Assembly (NCBI RefSeq): GCF_000730165.1
Contig: NZ_CP022113.1
Location: 620,001-684,000 of the forward strand
Direction: 5' to 3'
DNA length: 64,000 nt
Source: Nitrospirillum viridazoti CBAmc
Lineage (GTDB): Bacteria > Pseudomonadota > Alphaproteobacteria > Azospirillales > Azospirillaceae
The notes under the pieces were generated by a model, which saw nothing but the letters and a program-made list of their open reading frames with translations, was not told the DNA's origin and made no database searches. Positions 49,464 through 56,772 of the stretch are shown here, piece after piece; the first letter of the stretch is position 1, and the number at the start of each line of letters is the position of its first letter. Both the position numbers and the translations under genes were made by a program.

Positions 49464-50312
49464 ATGATCACGGAAATACTGGTTCATCTGGACGGAAGTT
49501 CCGACGACGAATACCGGTTGCTGCATGCCGAGCATCTGGCGACCGCGCACAGGGCCCACATCCGGGGGCTTTACTGTGAAAGCCTGCCCGAGATCGTCCT
49601 GACGCTGCCGCAGTACGCCGTCAGCCGCGGCGTGGCATCCGAACAGATGAGCGAGCTCAAAGCCCAGGCGGACAGGACGGAGAAAGCCATCCGCCTTCGG
49701 CTCGACAAGCTGAGCGTTCCCTATGACCTTCGCCGGTTCGATATCCTGCTGGAAGGCGTGGATCGCGTCGTGGCCAGCCAGGCGCGCACGGCCGACCTGA
49801 CGGTGGTGCGCACGCCCTATCAGCCTGGCTTCGCCCTGCCGGGCCGGGCGCCCGAATTCGTGGAAGCCGCCCTGTTCGGATCCGGGCGTGGCGTGTTCGT
49901 CGTCCCGGAGGAAGAGCCGGCCCGGCTCCGGCCCCTGGACACCGTCCTTGTCGCCTGGACCGACAGCAAAGAGGCGGCGAACGCCGTGGCCCAGGCCATG
50001 CCTTTCCTGAAAAAGGCGACCCAGGTGGTGGTCGCCATGGTGGAGGGCGACAAGCCGGCAGAGGCCGGCGGCACGGAACCCGGCGCCGATGTGGCCCGGT
50101 ACCTGGACCGCCACGGTGTGACCGTCGAACTGCGCCACCTGCGGGAATGGAACACCGTTTCCGAGGCCCTTTTCAATGAGGCCAAACGTCTGGACGCCGG
50201 TTTGCTCGTGGCCGGCGCTTATGGCCATTCCCGCCTGCGGGAATGGGTCCTGGGAGGCGTCACCCGGGACATCCTGACGAAAACGCCCCTTCCGGCCCTG
50301 CTGGCCCACTGA
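49464..50312 (+). CDS. Universal stress protein (Usp) 1
   Basis: A 282-residue tandem-Usp protein. The first half (MITEILVHLDGSSDDE...) is degenerate; the second half (DTVLVAWTDSKEAANAVAQAMPFL) ends with the ATP-binding signature G-2x-G-9x-GG in VAGAYGHSRLREWVLGGVTRDIL. ATG 49464 is chosen by GAGGGCGGG before it and by alignment with the start of Usp 2. An FNR-type box lies 107 bases upstream. Such double-domain Usp proteins are commonly induced by oxygen limitation. It is closely related to the gene at 51186; the Hsp20 gene lies between them and may be co-transcribed with this one. Confidence 0.88.
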   Translation: MITEILVHLDGSSDDEYRLLHAEHLATAHRAHIRGLYCESLPEIVLTLPQYAVSRGVASEQMSELKAQADRTEKAIRLRLDKLSVPYDLRRFDILLEGVDRVVASQARTADLTVVRTPYQPGFALPGRAPEFVEAALFGSGRGVFVVPEEEPARLRPLDTVLVAWTDSKEAANAVAQAMPFLKKATQVVVAMVEGDKPAEAGGTEPGADVARYLDRHGVTVELRHLREWNTVSEALFNEAKRLDAGLLVAGAYGHSRLREWVLGGVTRDILTKTPLPALLAH

Positions 50313-50424
50313 CGCGAAAGACGCGGCCATGAAGCCCGTTCCCAGCGCCGGCAAGCGGCCGGGCGCGGGATCGGCGGTCGCGCGACCGCCCTTCCCTGTT
50401 CACCCCCGTGAAAGGAGACATGCC

Positions 50425-50985
50425 ATGCCTGAAGCAACCACCCCGACTGAACCGGCCAAAGCCACGGCGCCGCAATCCGTTCCGGTCAACACCAATGCCG
50501 CCCCCACCGCTTCGCCCTTCCACTTCTGGAACTCGTTTCGTGACGAGCTGGACAGCGCCTTCGGCCGCTTCTCGCGCTCGCTGCTCAACGTGCCCGCCCT
50601 GTGGCGGTCGCCGGACGCCGACCCCGTGCGCCATTTTGAGGGCGCGTTCGGCATGACCATTCCCGCCGTCGACATCACCGAGCGGGAGGCGGACTACCAG
50701 ATCACCGCGGAATTGCCGGGGATCGAAACCAAGGACATCAGCGTGTCCCTGGCGGACAACGTCCTGACGTTGAAGGGCGAGAAGACCATCAGCGTCGATG
50801 AGAAGCGGGGGGACGTGCACCTGACCGAGCGTCGCTACGGCAGCTTCCGCCGGTCCTTCCATGTGCCCAGCGACACGGATGTGGAGAAAATCTCCGCCGC
50901 CTTCGACAAGGGCATCCTGACCGTGACGCTGCCCAAGGCCGGCACCGGCGCCAAGCAGGAGCGGACGATTCCGATCGCCCATTAG
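50425..50985 (+). CDS. Small heat-shock protein, Hsp20/alpha-crystallin family
   Basis: A 186-residue protein. The N-terminal arm is Ala/Pro/Thr-rich (about 1-65); the alpha-crystallin domain (about 80-180) has VDITEREADYQITAELPGIETKDISVSLADNVLTLKGEK and the conserved SFRRSFHVPSDTDVEKISAAFDKGILTVTLPK; the C-terminal anchor is RTIPIAH (I-x-I). ATG 50425 follows AAAGGAG. It binds unfolding proteins as an ATP-independent holdase. It lies 112 bases after Usp 1 and 200 bases before Usp 2, within a stress cluster. Confidence 0.92.
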   Translation: MPEATTPTEPAKATAPQSVPVNTNAAPTASPFHFWNSFRDELDSAFGRFSRSLLNVPALWRSPDADPVRHFEGAFGMTIPAVDITEREADYQITAELPGIETKDISVSLADNVLTLKGEKTISVDEKRGDVHLTERRYGSFRRSFHVPSDTDVEKISAAFDKGILTVTLPKAGTGAKQERTIPIAH

Positions 50986-51073
50986 GGCGAGAGGCGGCGG
51001 CGGTATGTGACGGCCAAGCTGGAGGGGACCTGGGCCTGGATGTTTCGGGATCGCGCCTTCAGCCCGTGATCCG

Positions 51074-51087
51074 TTGAGCCAAGTCAA
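51074..51087. promoter_or_regulatory. FNR/FixK-type box before usp gene 2
   Basis: TTGAGCCAAGTCAA keeps both TTGA and TCAA arms with six bases between. Its centre lies 105 bases before the start of Usp 2, matching the site of Usp 1 within three bases. Confidence 0.6.
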
Positions 51088-51185
51088 GGTCCCGCCAGCC
51101 CGCCTGCGGCAAGCTGTGTTCCAGAGCTGGCGACCGCCTCCATGCCCCCATGGACAGGCCGCTTCACCGAAGGAGGGCCGGCGCG

Positions 51186-52019
51186 ATGATCAAGGAAATT
51201 CTGGTTCACTTGGATGGCGGCGATGACGACGAAAGCCGCATCCTGCATGCCGACCATCTGGCGATCGTGTATCAGGCCCATGTCCAGGGCCTGTACATCA
51301 ACATCCTGCCCGAGCCGCCGGAGAGCATATCGCATTACGCCGTCAGCCGCAGCCTGCTGTCCCAGCATCTGGACGACGCCAAGACCCAGTGCCGGCTGGT
51401 GGAACACGCACTGGAAGAGCGCCTGGGGAAACTGGCCGGCCCCCACGATCTGCATCGCATCGATTGCCGAGCGGCGAATGTCCAGGGGCTGGTCGCCACC
51501 CAGGCCCGCACGGCGGATCTGCTGGTGGTGCGCACACCCTATCGTATCGCCGAACCCAATCGCGCCAGCGATGTGGTGGAGGCGGCGCTGTTCGGATCGG
51601 GCCGCGGCGTGTTCGTCATCCCGGAAGAGGATCCGTTGCGCCTGCGGCCGTTCGACACCGTGCTGGTCGCGTGGAAGGATAGCCGCGAGGCGGCCAACGC
51701 CGTGGCCCAGGCCATGCCCTTCCTGCGCCGCGCCAGCCAGGTGATCATCGCCACGATCGACAACGGCGGGCCCAAGGACGCGCCGGGTGACCGCAACCTG
51801 GCCCGCTATCTGGAACGGCACGGCGTGGCCGCCGAGATCCGGCGGCTGGGCAAATGGGACAACATCGCCGCGGGGCTGTTCAACGAGGCCGAGCTTTCGG
51901 GCGCCGGCCTGATCGTGGCGGGAGCCTATGGCCATTCCCGCCTACGGGAATGGGCGCTGGGCGGCGTGACCCGGGACATCCTGACCAAGACCCCGGTCCC
52001 GGCGCTGCTGGCGCACTGA
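51186..52019 (+). CDS. Universal stress protein (Usp) 2
   Basis: A 277-residue paralogue of Usp 1 with nearly the same architecture: MIKEILVHLDGGDDDESRILHADHLA, LLVVRTPYRIAEPN, DTVLVAWKDSREAANAVAQAMPFLRRASQVIIATI and the same ATP-binding end GAYGHSRLREWALGGVTRDILTKTPVPALLAH. Start 51186 follows AAGGAGGG. Leader DNA is also shared with Usp 1: CCAGAGCTGGCGACC and GGACAGGCCGCT occur in both at equivalent positions, so the duplication took the promoter along. It precedes the zinc alcohol dehydrogenase by 84 bases. Confidence 0.88.
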   Translation: MIKEILVHLDGGDDDESRILHADHLAIVYQAHVQGLYINILPEPPESISHYAVSRSLLSQHLDDAKTQCRLVEHALEERLGKLAGPHDLHRIDCRAANVQGLVATQARTADLLVVRTPYRIAEPNRASDVVEAALFGSGRGVFVIPEEDPLRLRPFDTVLVAWKDSREAANAVAQAMPFLRRASQVIIATIDNGGPKDAPGDRNLARYLERHGVAAEIRRLGKWDNIAAGLFNEAELSGAGLIVAGAYGHSRLREWALGGVTRDILTKTPVPALLAH

Positions 52020-52042
52020 CGCCGGCGCCCCGCTGACCGGTC

Positions 52043-52090
52043 CCATCAATCTGAGACGCCATCAACCTGAGACGTCACTAACCTGAGATA
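52043..52090 (+). repeat. Three tandem 16-bp repeats before the alcohol dehydrogenase
   Basis: Units 52043-52058 and 52059-52074 differ at one base; unit 3 (52075-52090) is a degraded copy. The consensus is CCATCAACCTGAGACG. The array ends 13 bases before the ATG at 52104, just before AAGGGAA, so it forms most of the mRNA leader or a binding array. Confidence 0.7.
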
Positions 52091-52103
52091 AGGGAAAACC
52101 GTC

Positions 52104-53141
52104 ATGAAGGCGCTTGTCTACCAAGGCCCCGGCCGCAAGGCGCTGGAGCAGCGGCCCAAGCCGGAGATCAAGGACCCCGGCGACGCCATCGTCCGCATCA
52201 CCAAGACGACCATCTGCGGCACCGACCTGCACATCCTGAAGGGCGACGTGCCCACCTGCGCGCCGGGCCGCATCCTGGGCCATGAGGGCGTGGGCGTGAT
52301 CGATGCGGTTGGCCCGGGCGTCACGACGTTCAGGCCAGGCGACCGCGTGCTGATTTCCTGCATTACCGCCTGCGGCACTTGCGACTACTGCCGTCGCGGC
52401 ATGTATTCCCACTGCCGCACCGGCGGCTGGATCCTGGGCAACACCATTGATGGTACCCAGGCGGAATACGTGCGCATCCCCCACGCCGCCACCAGCCTCT
52501 ATCCCATCCCCGACGGGGCGGATGAGGAGGCGCTGGCCATGCTGAGCGACATCCTGCCCACCGGCTTCGAATGCGGGGTGCTGAACGGCAAGGTGGCGCC
52601 GGGCGCCACCGTGGCCATCGTGGGCTCGGGCCCCATCGGCTTGGCCGCGTTACTGACGGCCCAGTTCTATTCCCCGGCCGAGATCATCATGATCGACATC
52701 GACGACAACCGGCTGGAGGTCGCGCGCCGTTTCGGCGCCACCCGCACCCTGAACAGCGCGCAAACCAACGTGCCGGAGGCAGTCAAGGCCTGGACCGGCG
52801 GCATGGGCGCCGACACGGTGATCGAGGCGGTGGGCATCCCGGCCACGTTCGAGTTGTGCCAGGATCTGGTGGCGCCCGGCGGAATCATCGCCAACGTGGG
52901 CGTGCACGGACACAAGGCCGATCTGCACCTGGACCGGCTGTGGGCACAGAACATCGCCATCACCACGCGGCTGGTGGATACGGTCAGCACGCCCATGCTG
53001 CTGAAGACCGTGCAGTCGCGGAAACTGGACCCGTCGGTGCTGATCACCCACCGGTTCACGTTGGACGGCATCCTGTCCGCCTATGACACCTTCGGCCATG
53101 CCGCCGACAGCCACGCCCTGAAGGTGGTCATCAGCCCTTGA
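52104..53141 (+). CDS. Zinc-dependent alcohol dehydrogenase 1 (MDR family)
   Basis: A 345-residue medium-chain dehydrogenase. Catalytic zinc ligands lie in TTICGTDLHI and GRILGHEGVG; structural zinc Cys residues in CITACGTCDYCRRGMYSHC; the NAD motif is VAIVGSGPIGLAALL with an acidic residue at the end of the second strand (IMIDIDD), which favours NAD. It resembles the group of zinc alcohol dehydrogenases found beside Usp genes in low-oxygen clusters, thought to act on ethanol or other short alcohols. A perfect 35-base hairpin follows the gene. Confidence 0.9.
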   Translation: MKALVYQGPGRKALEQRPKPEIKDPGDAIVRITKTTICGTDLHILKGDVPTCAPGRILGHEGVGVIDAVGPGVTTFRPGDRVLISCITACGTCDYCRRGMYSHCRTGGWILGNTIDGTQAEYVRIPHAATSLYPIPDGADEEALAMLSDILPTGFECGVLNGKVAPGATVAIVGSGPIGLAALLTAQFYSPAEIIMIDIDDNRLEVARRFGATRTLNSAQTNVPEAVKAWTGGMGADTVIEAVGIPATFELCQDLVAPGGIIANVGVHGHKADLHLDRLWAQNIAITTRLVDTVSTPMLLKTVQSRKLDPSVLITHRFTLDGILSAYDTFGHAADSHALKVVISP

Positions 53142-53170
53142 TCCCACGCCCGCCGCGACGCGATCGGAGA

Positions 53171-53184
53171 TTGAGGTGGATCAT
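53171..53184. promoter_or_regulatory. Possible FNR-type box before the LOG gene
   Basis: TTGA-GGTGGA-TCAT, one mismatch from TTGA-N6-TCAA, centred about 110 bases before the chosen LOG start, the same distance as at the Usp genes. Confidence 0.35.
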
Positions 53185-53224
53185 TTTGCCAACAGCCGGG
53201 ATGGTGAATGGTTGGGTCATGAAC

Positions 53225-53259
53225 GGATGGGCGGCCGGACGGGGTCCGGCCGCCCATCC
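53225..53259. terminator. Perfect 16-bp-stem hairpin between adh and LOG genes
   Basis: Bases 53225-53240 are exactly complementary to 53244-53259 with GGG between. The stem is GC-rich and stable; no T run follows. It may end the adh transcript, or act as a leader hairpin if the LOG transcript starts upstream. Confidence 0.6.
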
Positions 53260-53287
53260 GGCGGTCATGACAAGGACGCTTCCCATC

Positions 53288-54127
53288 ATGTCGCGCGATG
53301 CTTCAAGGCCCGACAACCGGGCGCAACTGGCGTCCCCCGCCTATCGCCTGCCGGCGCTGGATCAGAGCTTCCTGCTGAGCGACAGCATGCGGGGGGCCCG
53401 CCTGATGCTGGAGTATGAGAAGGCCGAGGAGCGGCTGAGGGCCTGGGGCGTGCGCTCCACCCTGGTCGCCTTCGGCAGCGCGCGGGTTCGCGACCCGGAT
53501 GGGCCGCCGGCGACGGCGGAGGAGGTGGCGCGCGCCGCGGAGTTCCCCAATTCCCACCGGTGGTATGGCGAGGCGTTGGCCTTCGGCCGGCTCGCCTCAC
53601 AACAGGGCGGGGCGCTGGACGGCATTCCCGGCGGCTATCGCGACAACGTCATCGCCACCGGCGGCGGCGGCGGCCTGATGGCGGCGGTCAACCGCGGCGC
53701 GTGGGAAGCGGGCGCGCCCAGCATCGGCTTCAACATCGCCCTGCCGCATGAGCAGGAACCCAACCCCTACACCACGCCGGAACTGACCTTCCAGTTCCAT
53801 TACTTCGCCATGCGCAAGCTGCACTTCGCCATGCGGGCGGCGGGTCTGGTCATCTTCCCCGGCGGCTTTGGCACCTTGGACGAGATGTTCGAGATCCTGA
53901 CCCTGCGCCAGGCGGGCAAGTCCCCGGCCATTCCCGTGGTGCTGATGGACAGGGCCTACTGGAAACGGGTGGTGAATTTCGACGTGCTGGCCAAGACCGG
54001 CATGATCTCCCCGGCCGACTTGGAACTGTTCAGCTTCGCCGACGACGCCGTGGGCGTATGGCGCGCCCTGCGGGCCCACGGCCTGAAGGTGCCGACGGCC
54101 CCCGCCGCACCCCCTTCCGAAGCCTGA
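53288..54127 (+). CDS. LOG-family (lysine decarboxylase-like) protein
   Basis: About 279 residues, Rossmann-like, with GSARVRDPDG, the nucleotide-binding GGGGGLMAAVNRGAWEAG and the family motif PGGFGTLDEMFE (PGGxGTxxE). LOG proteins cleave nucleoside 5'-monophosphates to the base and ribose 5-phosphate; some make cytokinins. This longer type, with MRKLHFAMRAAGLVIFPGGFGTLDE, is common and its substrate is unknown. I take ATG 53288 as start (AAGGACG upstream); ATG 53267 is an alternative. The stop is 32 bases before the MBL gene, so it opens an operon that runs to 60615. Confidence 0.85.
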   Translation: MSRDASRPDNRAQLASPAYRLPALDQSFLLSDSMRGARLMLEYEKAEERLRAWGVRSTLVAFGSARVRDPDGPPATAEEVARAAEFPNSHRWYGEALAFGRLASQQGGALDGIPGGYRDNVIATGGGGGLMAAVNRGAWEAGAPSIGFNIALPHEQEPNPYTTPELTFQFHYFAMRKLHFAMRAAGLVIFPGGFGTLDEMFEILTLRQAGKSPAIPVVLMDRAYWKRVVNFDVLAKTGMISPADLELFSFADDAVGVWRALRAHGLKVPTAPAAPPSEA

Positions 54128-54159
54128 CCCTACGCCTGACCATTCAAAGGCCTGTCCCC

Positions 54160-55761
54160 ATGATCCCCACCGTCACCTTCCACGGCGCCGCCGGCACCGT
54201 CACCGGGTCCTGCACCCTGATCCGCCACGATGGCGGGGCGCTGCTGATCGACTGCGGCCTGTTCCAGGGTCCCAAGACGGTCAAGGAGCTAAACTACCGC
54301 GACTTCCCCTTCGACCCCCGCGAGCCGGCGACGCTGGTGCTGACCCACGCCCACATCGATCACAGCGGCCTGGTGCCCAAGCTGTGCCGCCAGGGTTTCA
54401 AAGGCCGCATCCACTGCACCGGAGGCACGCGGGACCTTTTGACCTTCATGCTGCCCGACAGCGGCTTCATCCAGGAAAGCGAGGTTCAGCACCTGAACCA
54501 CCGCAACCGCCAGCGCGGTCGGGCGGAGGTGCAGCCCATCTACACCCGCAAGGACGCGGAGGCCTGCCTGGACCAGCTGGAACCAGGCGAATACGGCGTC
54601 TGGATCGACGTCATGCCCGGCGTGCGGATCCGCTTCTGGGATGCGGGGCACCTGCTGGGCTCGGCCTCGGTTGAGGTCAAGGTGGCGGGCGACGGCGGGG
54701 AACAGACACTGCTGTTCTCCGGCGACCTGGGCCCGGGCGACAAACCCTTCCACGGCCTGCCCGAGGGCCCGTCGGGCGTGGACTGGGTGTTTTGTGAATC
54801 GACCTACGGCGGCACGCTGCGCCCGCCCATGGACAATGAGGAACGGCGGCGCCAATTGGGCGAGGAGGTGGCCGCGGCGCTGAAGGCGGGCGGCGTTCTG
54901 CTGATCCCCGTGTTCGCGGTGGAGCGGACGCAGGAGCTGCTGTACGACCTGGCCCGGCTGATGGACGACGGGGCCCTGCCGCGCACGGACATTTTCCTGG
55001 ACAGCCCGCTGGCGGTGAACGTGACGGAAGTCTTCCGCCAGCACCTGCCGGACATCAACCACGCCGCCGTGGCCGATCCCTTCGACCGGCCCTATTTCCA
55101 CCCCATCACGGCGGTGGAGAACAGCAAGCGCCTGAACCGTCTGGGCGGCGGCGCCATCATCATGGCGGCCAGCGGCATGTGCGACGCGGGCCGCATCCGC
55201 CATCACCTGAAGAATCATCTGTGGCAACGCAACGCCACGGTCCTGTTCGTCGGCTATCAGGCGCCGGGCACGCTGGGCCGCATCCTGACCCAGGGGACCA
55301 GCCACGTCCGCATCCATGGCGAAGAGGTGGAGGTGCACGCCCGCATTCGCACCCTGGACAGCTACTCCGGCCACGCTGACCAGGCGGCCTTATTGGCATG
55401 GCTGGCGGCGCGCGGTCCCATCCGCAACGGCATCGCCCTGATGCACGGGGAGACCACGCCGCGGCAGGCCCTGGCCGACGCGCTGGCCACCCGGGGCCTG
55501 TCCGTCCCGGTCCATCAGCCTGAACTGGATGAAACCATCGTCCTGCGGCCCGGCCATGCGGAGCGGAAGCCGGCCGACCAGCCGCGTCTGGCCACCGTGC
55601 CCGAACAGGATTGGCACAACATCTATGCCGCGACGATCCTCGACCTGGCGGAAACGCTGCGTCATGCCGACAGCGACGCGCAGCGCCTGGCCCTGCTGGA
55701 CCGCATCGCCGCGCTGTTGAAACCCCAGGCCCCCAACCCGGCGCCCCCGGCCACCCCCTGA
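54160..55761 (+). CDS. Beta-CASP metallo-beta-lactamase-fold RNA nuclease
   Basis: A 533-residue protein with MBL motif THAHIDHSG (HxHxDH), a further His in DAGHLLGSAS, Asp in LFSGDLGPGD, and the beta-CASP region with CESTYGG, RTQELLYDL, GMCDAGRIRHHL and the final SGHAD. This matches the Ysh1/CPSF73-like archaeal-bacterial nucleases, which act as RNA endo- or 5'-exonucleases; TTHA0252 is a characterised bacterial relative. A C-terminal extension of about 70 residues (TVPEQDWHNIYAATILDLAETLRHAD) is less conserved. ATG 54160 follows AAAGG. It is the second gene of the LOG-MBL-exporter operon. Confidence 0.9.
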   Translation: MIPTVTFHGAAGTVTGSCTLIRHDGGALLIDCGLFQGPKTVKELNYRDFPFDPREPATLVLTHAHIDHSGLVPKLCRQGFKGRIHCTGGTRDLLTFMLPDSGFIQESEVQHLNHRNRQRGRAEVQPIYTRKDAEACLDQLEPGEYGVWIDVMPGVRIRFWDAGHLLGSASVEVKVAGDGGEQTLLFSGDLGPGDKPFHGLPEGPSGVDWVFCESTYGGTLRPPMDNEERRRQLGEEVAAALKAGGVLLIPVFAVERTQELLYDLARLMDDGALPRTDIFLDSPLAVNVTEVFRQHLPDINHAAVADPFDRPYFHPITAVENSKRLNRLGGGAIIMAASGMCDAGRIRHHLKNHLWQRNATVLFVGYQAPGTLGRILTQGTSHVRIHGEEVEVHARIRTLDSYSGHADQAALLAWLAARGPIRNGIALMHGETTPRQALADALATRGLSVPVHQPELDETIVLRPGHAERKPADQPRLATVPEQDWHNIYAATILDLAETLRHADSDAQRLALLDRIAALLKPQAPNPAPPATP

Positions 55762-55776
55762 AGGAGCACCGGCCCC

Positions 55777-56772
55777 ATGCGTTTCCTCAAGTTCCTGCTG
55801 GTGTTGATCCTGCTGGCCGGCGCCGGCGGCGGCGGCTATCTGCTGTGGCTGCGCACGCGCGGCAACGTGCTGCCGGCGGGCTTCGTCTCCGCCGACGGCC
55901 GCATCGAGGCGCAGGAGGTGGACATCGCCGCCAAGTACGCGGCCCGCGTCCTGACCATAGAATTCGAGGAGGGGCAGCTGGTGCAGGCCGGCACCGTGCT
56001 GGCGCGACTGGACGTGCGGGACGTCCAGGCCCAGTACCGCGCCGCCACCGCCGCCCTGGCGCAGGCGCAGAAAACCCGTGACCAGGCCGCCAGCCTGGTG
56101 GTGCAGCGGCAAAGCGACCTGGAGTTCGCCACCAAGGAGATGAACCGGGCCAACGAATTGTTTTCCCGAGGCAACGTTTCGCAGCAGCGGGTGGACACCA
56201 ACCGCAATCAGCTGAAGAGCGCCTCGGCCGCCCTGCGATCGGCCAAGAGCGGACTGAGCGCCGCCGAGGAGGCGATCCGCGCGGCGGAGGCCGATGCCGA
56301 CCGGCTGCGTGACCTGGCGGACGACGGCATCCTCAAGGCACCGGTGACCGGCCGCATCCTGTACAAGCTGGCGCAACCGGGGGAGATGCTGGGCGCCGGC
56401 GGCAAGGTCGCCACCCTGCTGGACCTGTCCGACGTCTACATGACCTTCTTCCTGCCCACCGACTATGCCAACCGCGTGGCGCTGGGCGCCGACGTGCGCC
56501 TGCTGCTGGATGCCCTGCCCGGCCTGGCCATCCCGGCCAAGGTCAGCTTTGTGGCGCCCAAGGCCCAGTTCACGCCCAAGCAGGTGGAAACCCGGGCGGA
56601 GCGCGACCGCATGATGTTCCGCCTGAAGGCCCGGGTGCCGCAGGCCCTGGTGACCAGCCATATCGAGCAGGTGAAGACGGGTGTCAGCGGCACGGCCTAT
56701 GTCCGCCTGGACGCGACGGTCGCCTGGCCCGCCTGGCTGCAGTCACGCCTGACCACAACGGCGGCGCAATGA
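55777..56772 (+). CDS. HlyD-type membrane fusion protein (YbhG-like)
   Basis: A 331-residue adaptor with an N-terminal membrane anchor (FLKFLLVLILLAGAGGGGYLLW), a lipoyl half (GRIEAQEVDIAAKYAARVLTIEFEEGQLVQAG), a long coiled-coil hairpin (about 85-190) and the second half (LKAPVTGRILYKLAQPGEMLGAGG). The layout is that of YbhG/HlyD_D23 adaptors working with ABC-2 exporters. Start 55777 follows AAGGAG, 15 bases after the MBL stop, and its stop overlaps the ABC gene by four bases. It links the inner-membrane ABC complex to an outer-membrane channel, which is not encoded here. Confidence 0.9.
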   Translation: MRFLKFLLVLILLAGAGGGGYLLWLRTRGNVLPAGFVSADGRIEAQEVDIAAKYAARVLTIEFEEGQLVQAGTVLARLDVRDVQAQYRAATAALAQAQKTRDQAASLVVQRQSDLEFATKEMNRANELFSRGNVSQQRVDTNRNQLKSASAALRSAKSGLSAAEEAIRAAEADADRLRDLADDGILKAPVTGRILYKLAQPGEMLGAGGKVATLLDLSDVYMTFFLPTDYANRVALGADVRLLLDALPGLAIPAKVSFVAPKAQFTPKQVETRAERDRMMFRLKARVPQALVTSHIEQVKTGVSGTAYVRLDATVAWPAWLQSRLTTTAAQ

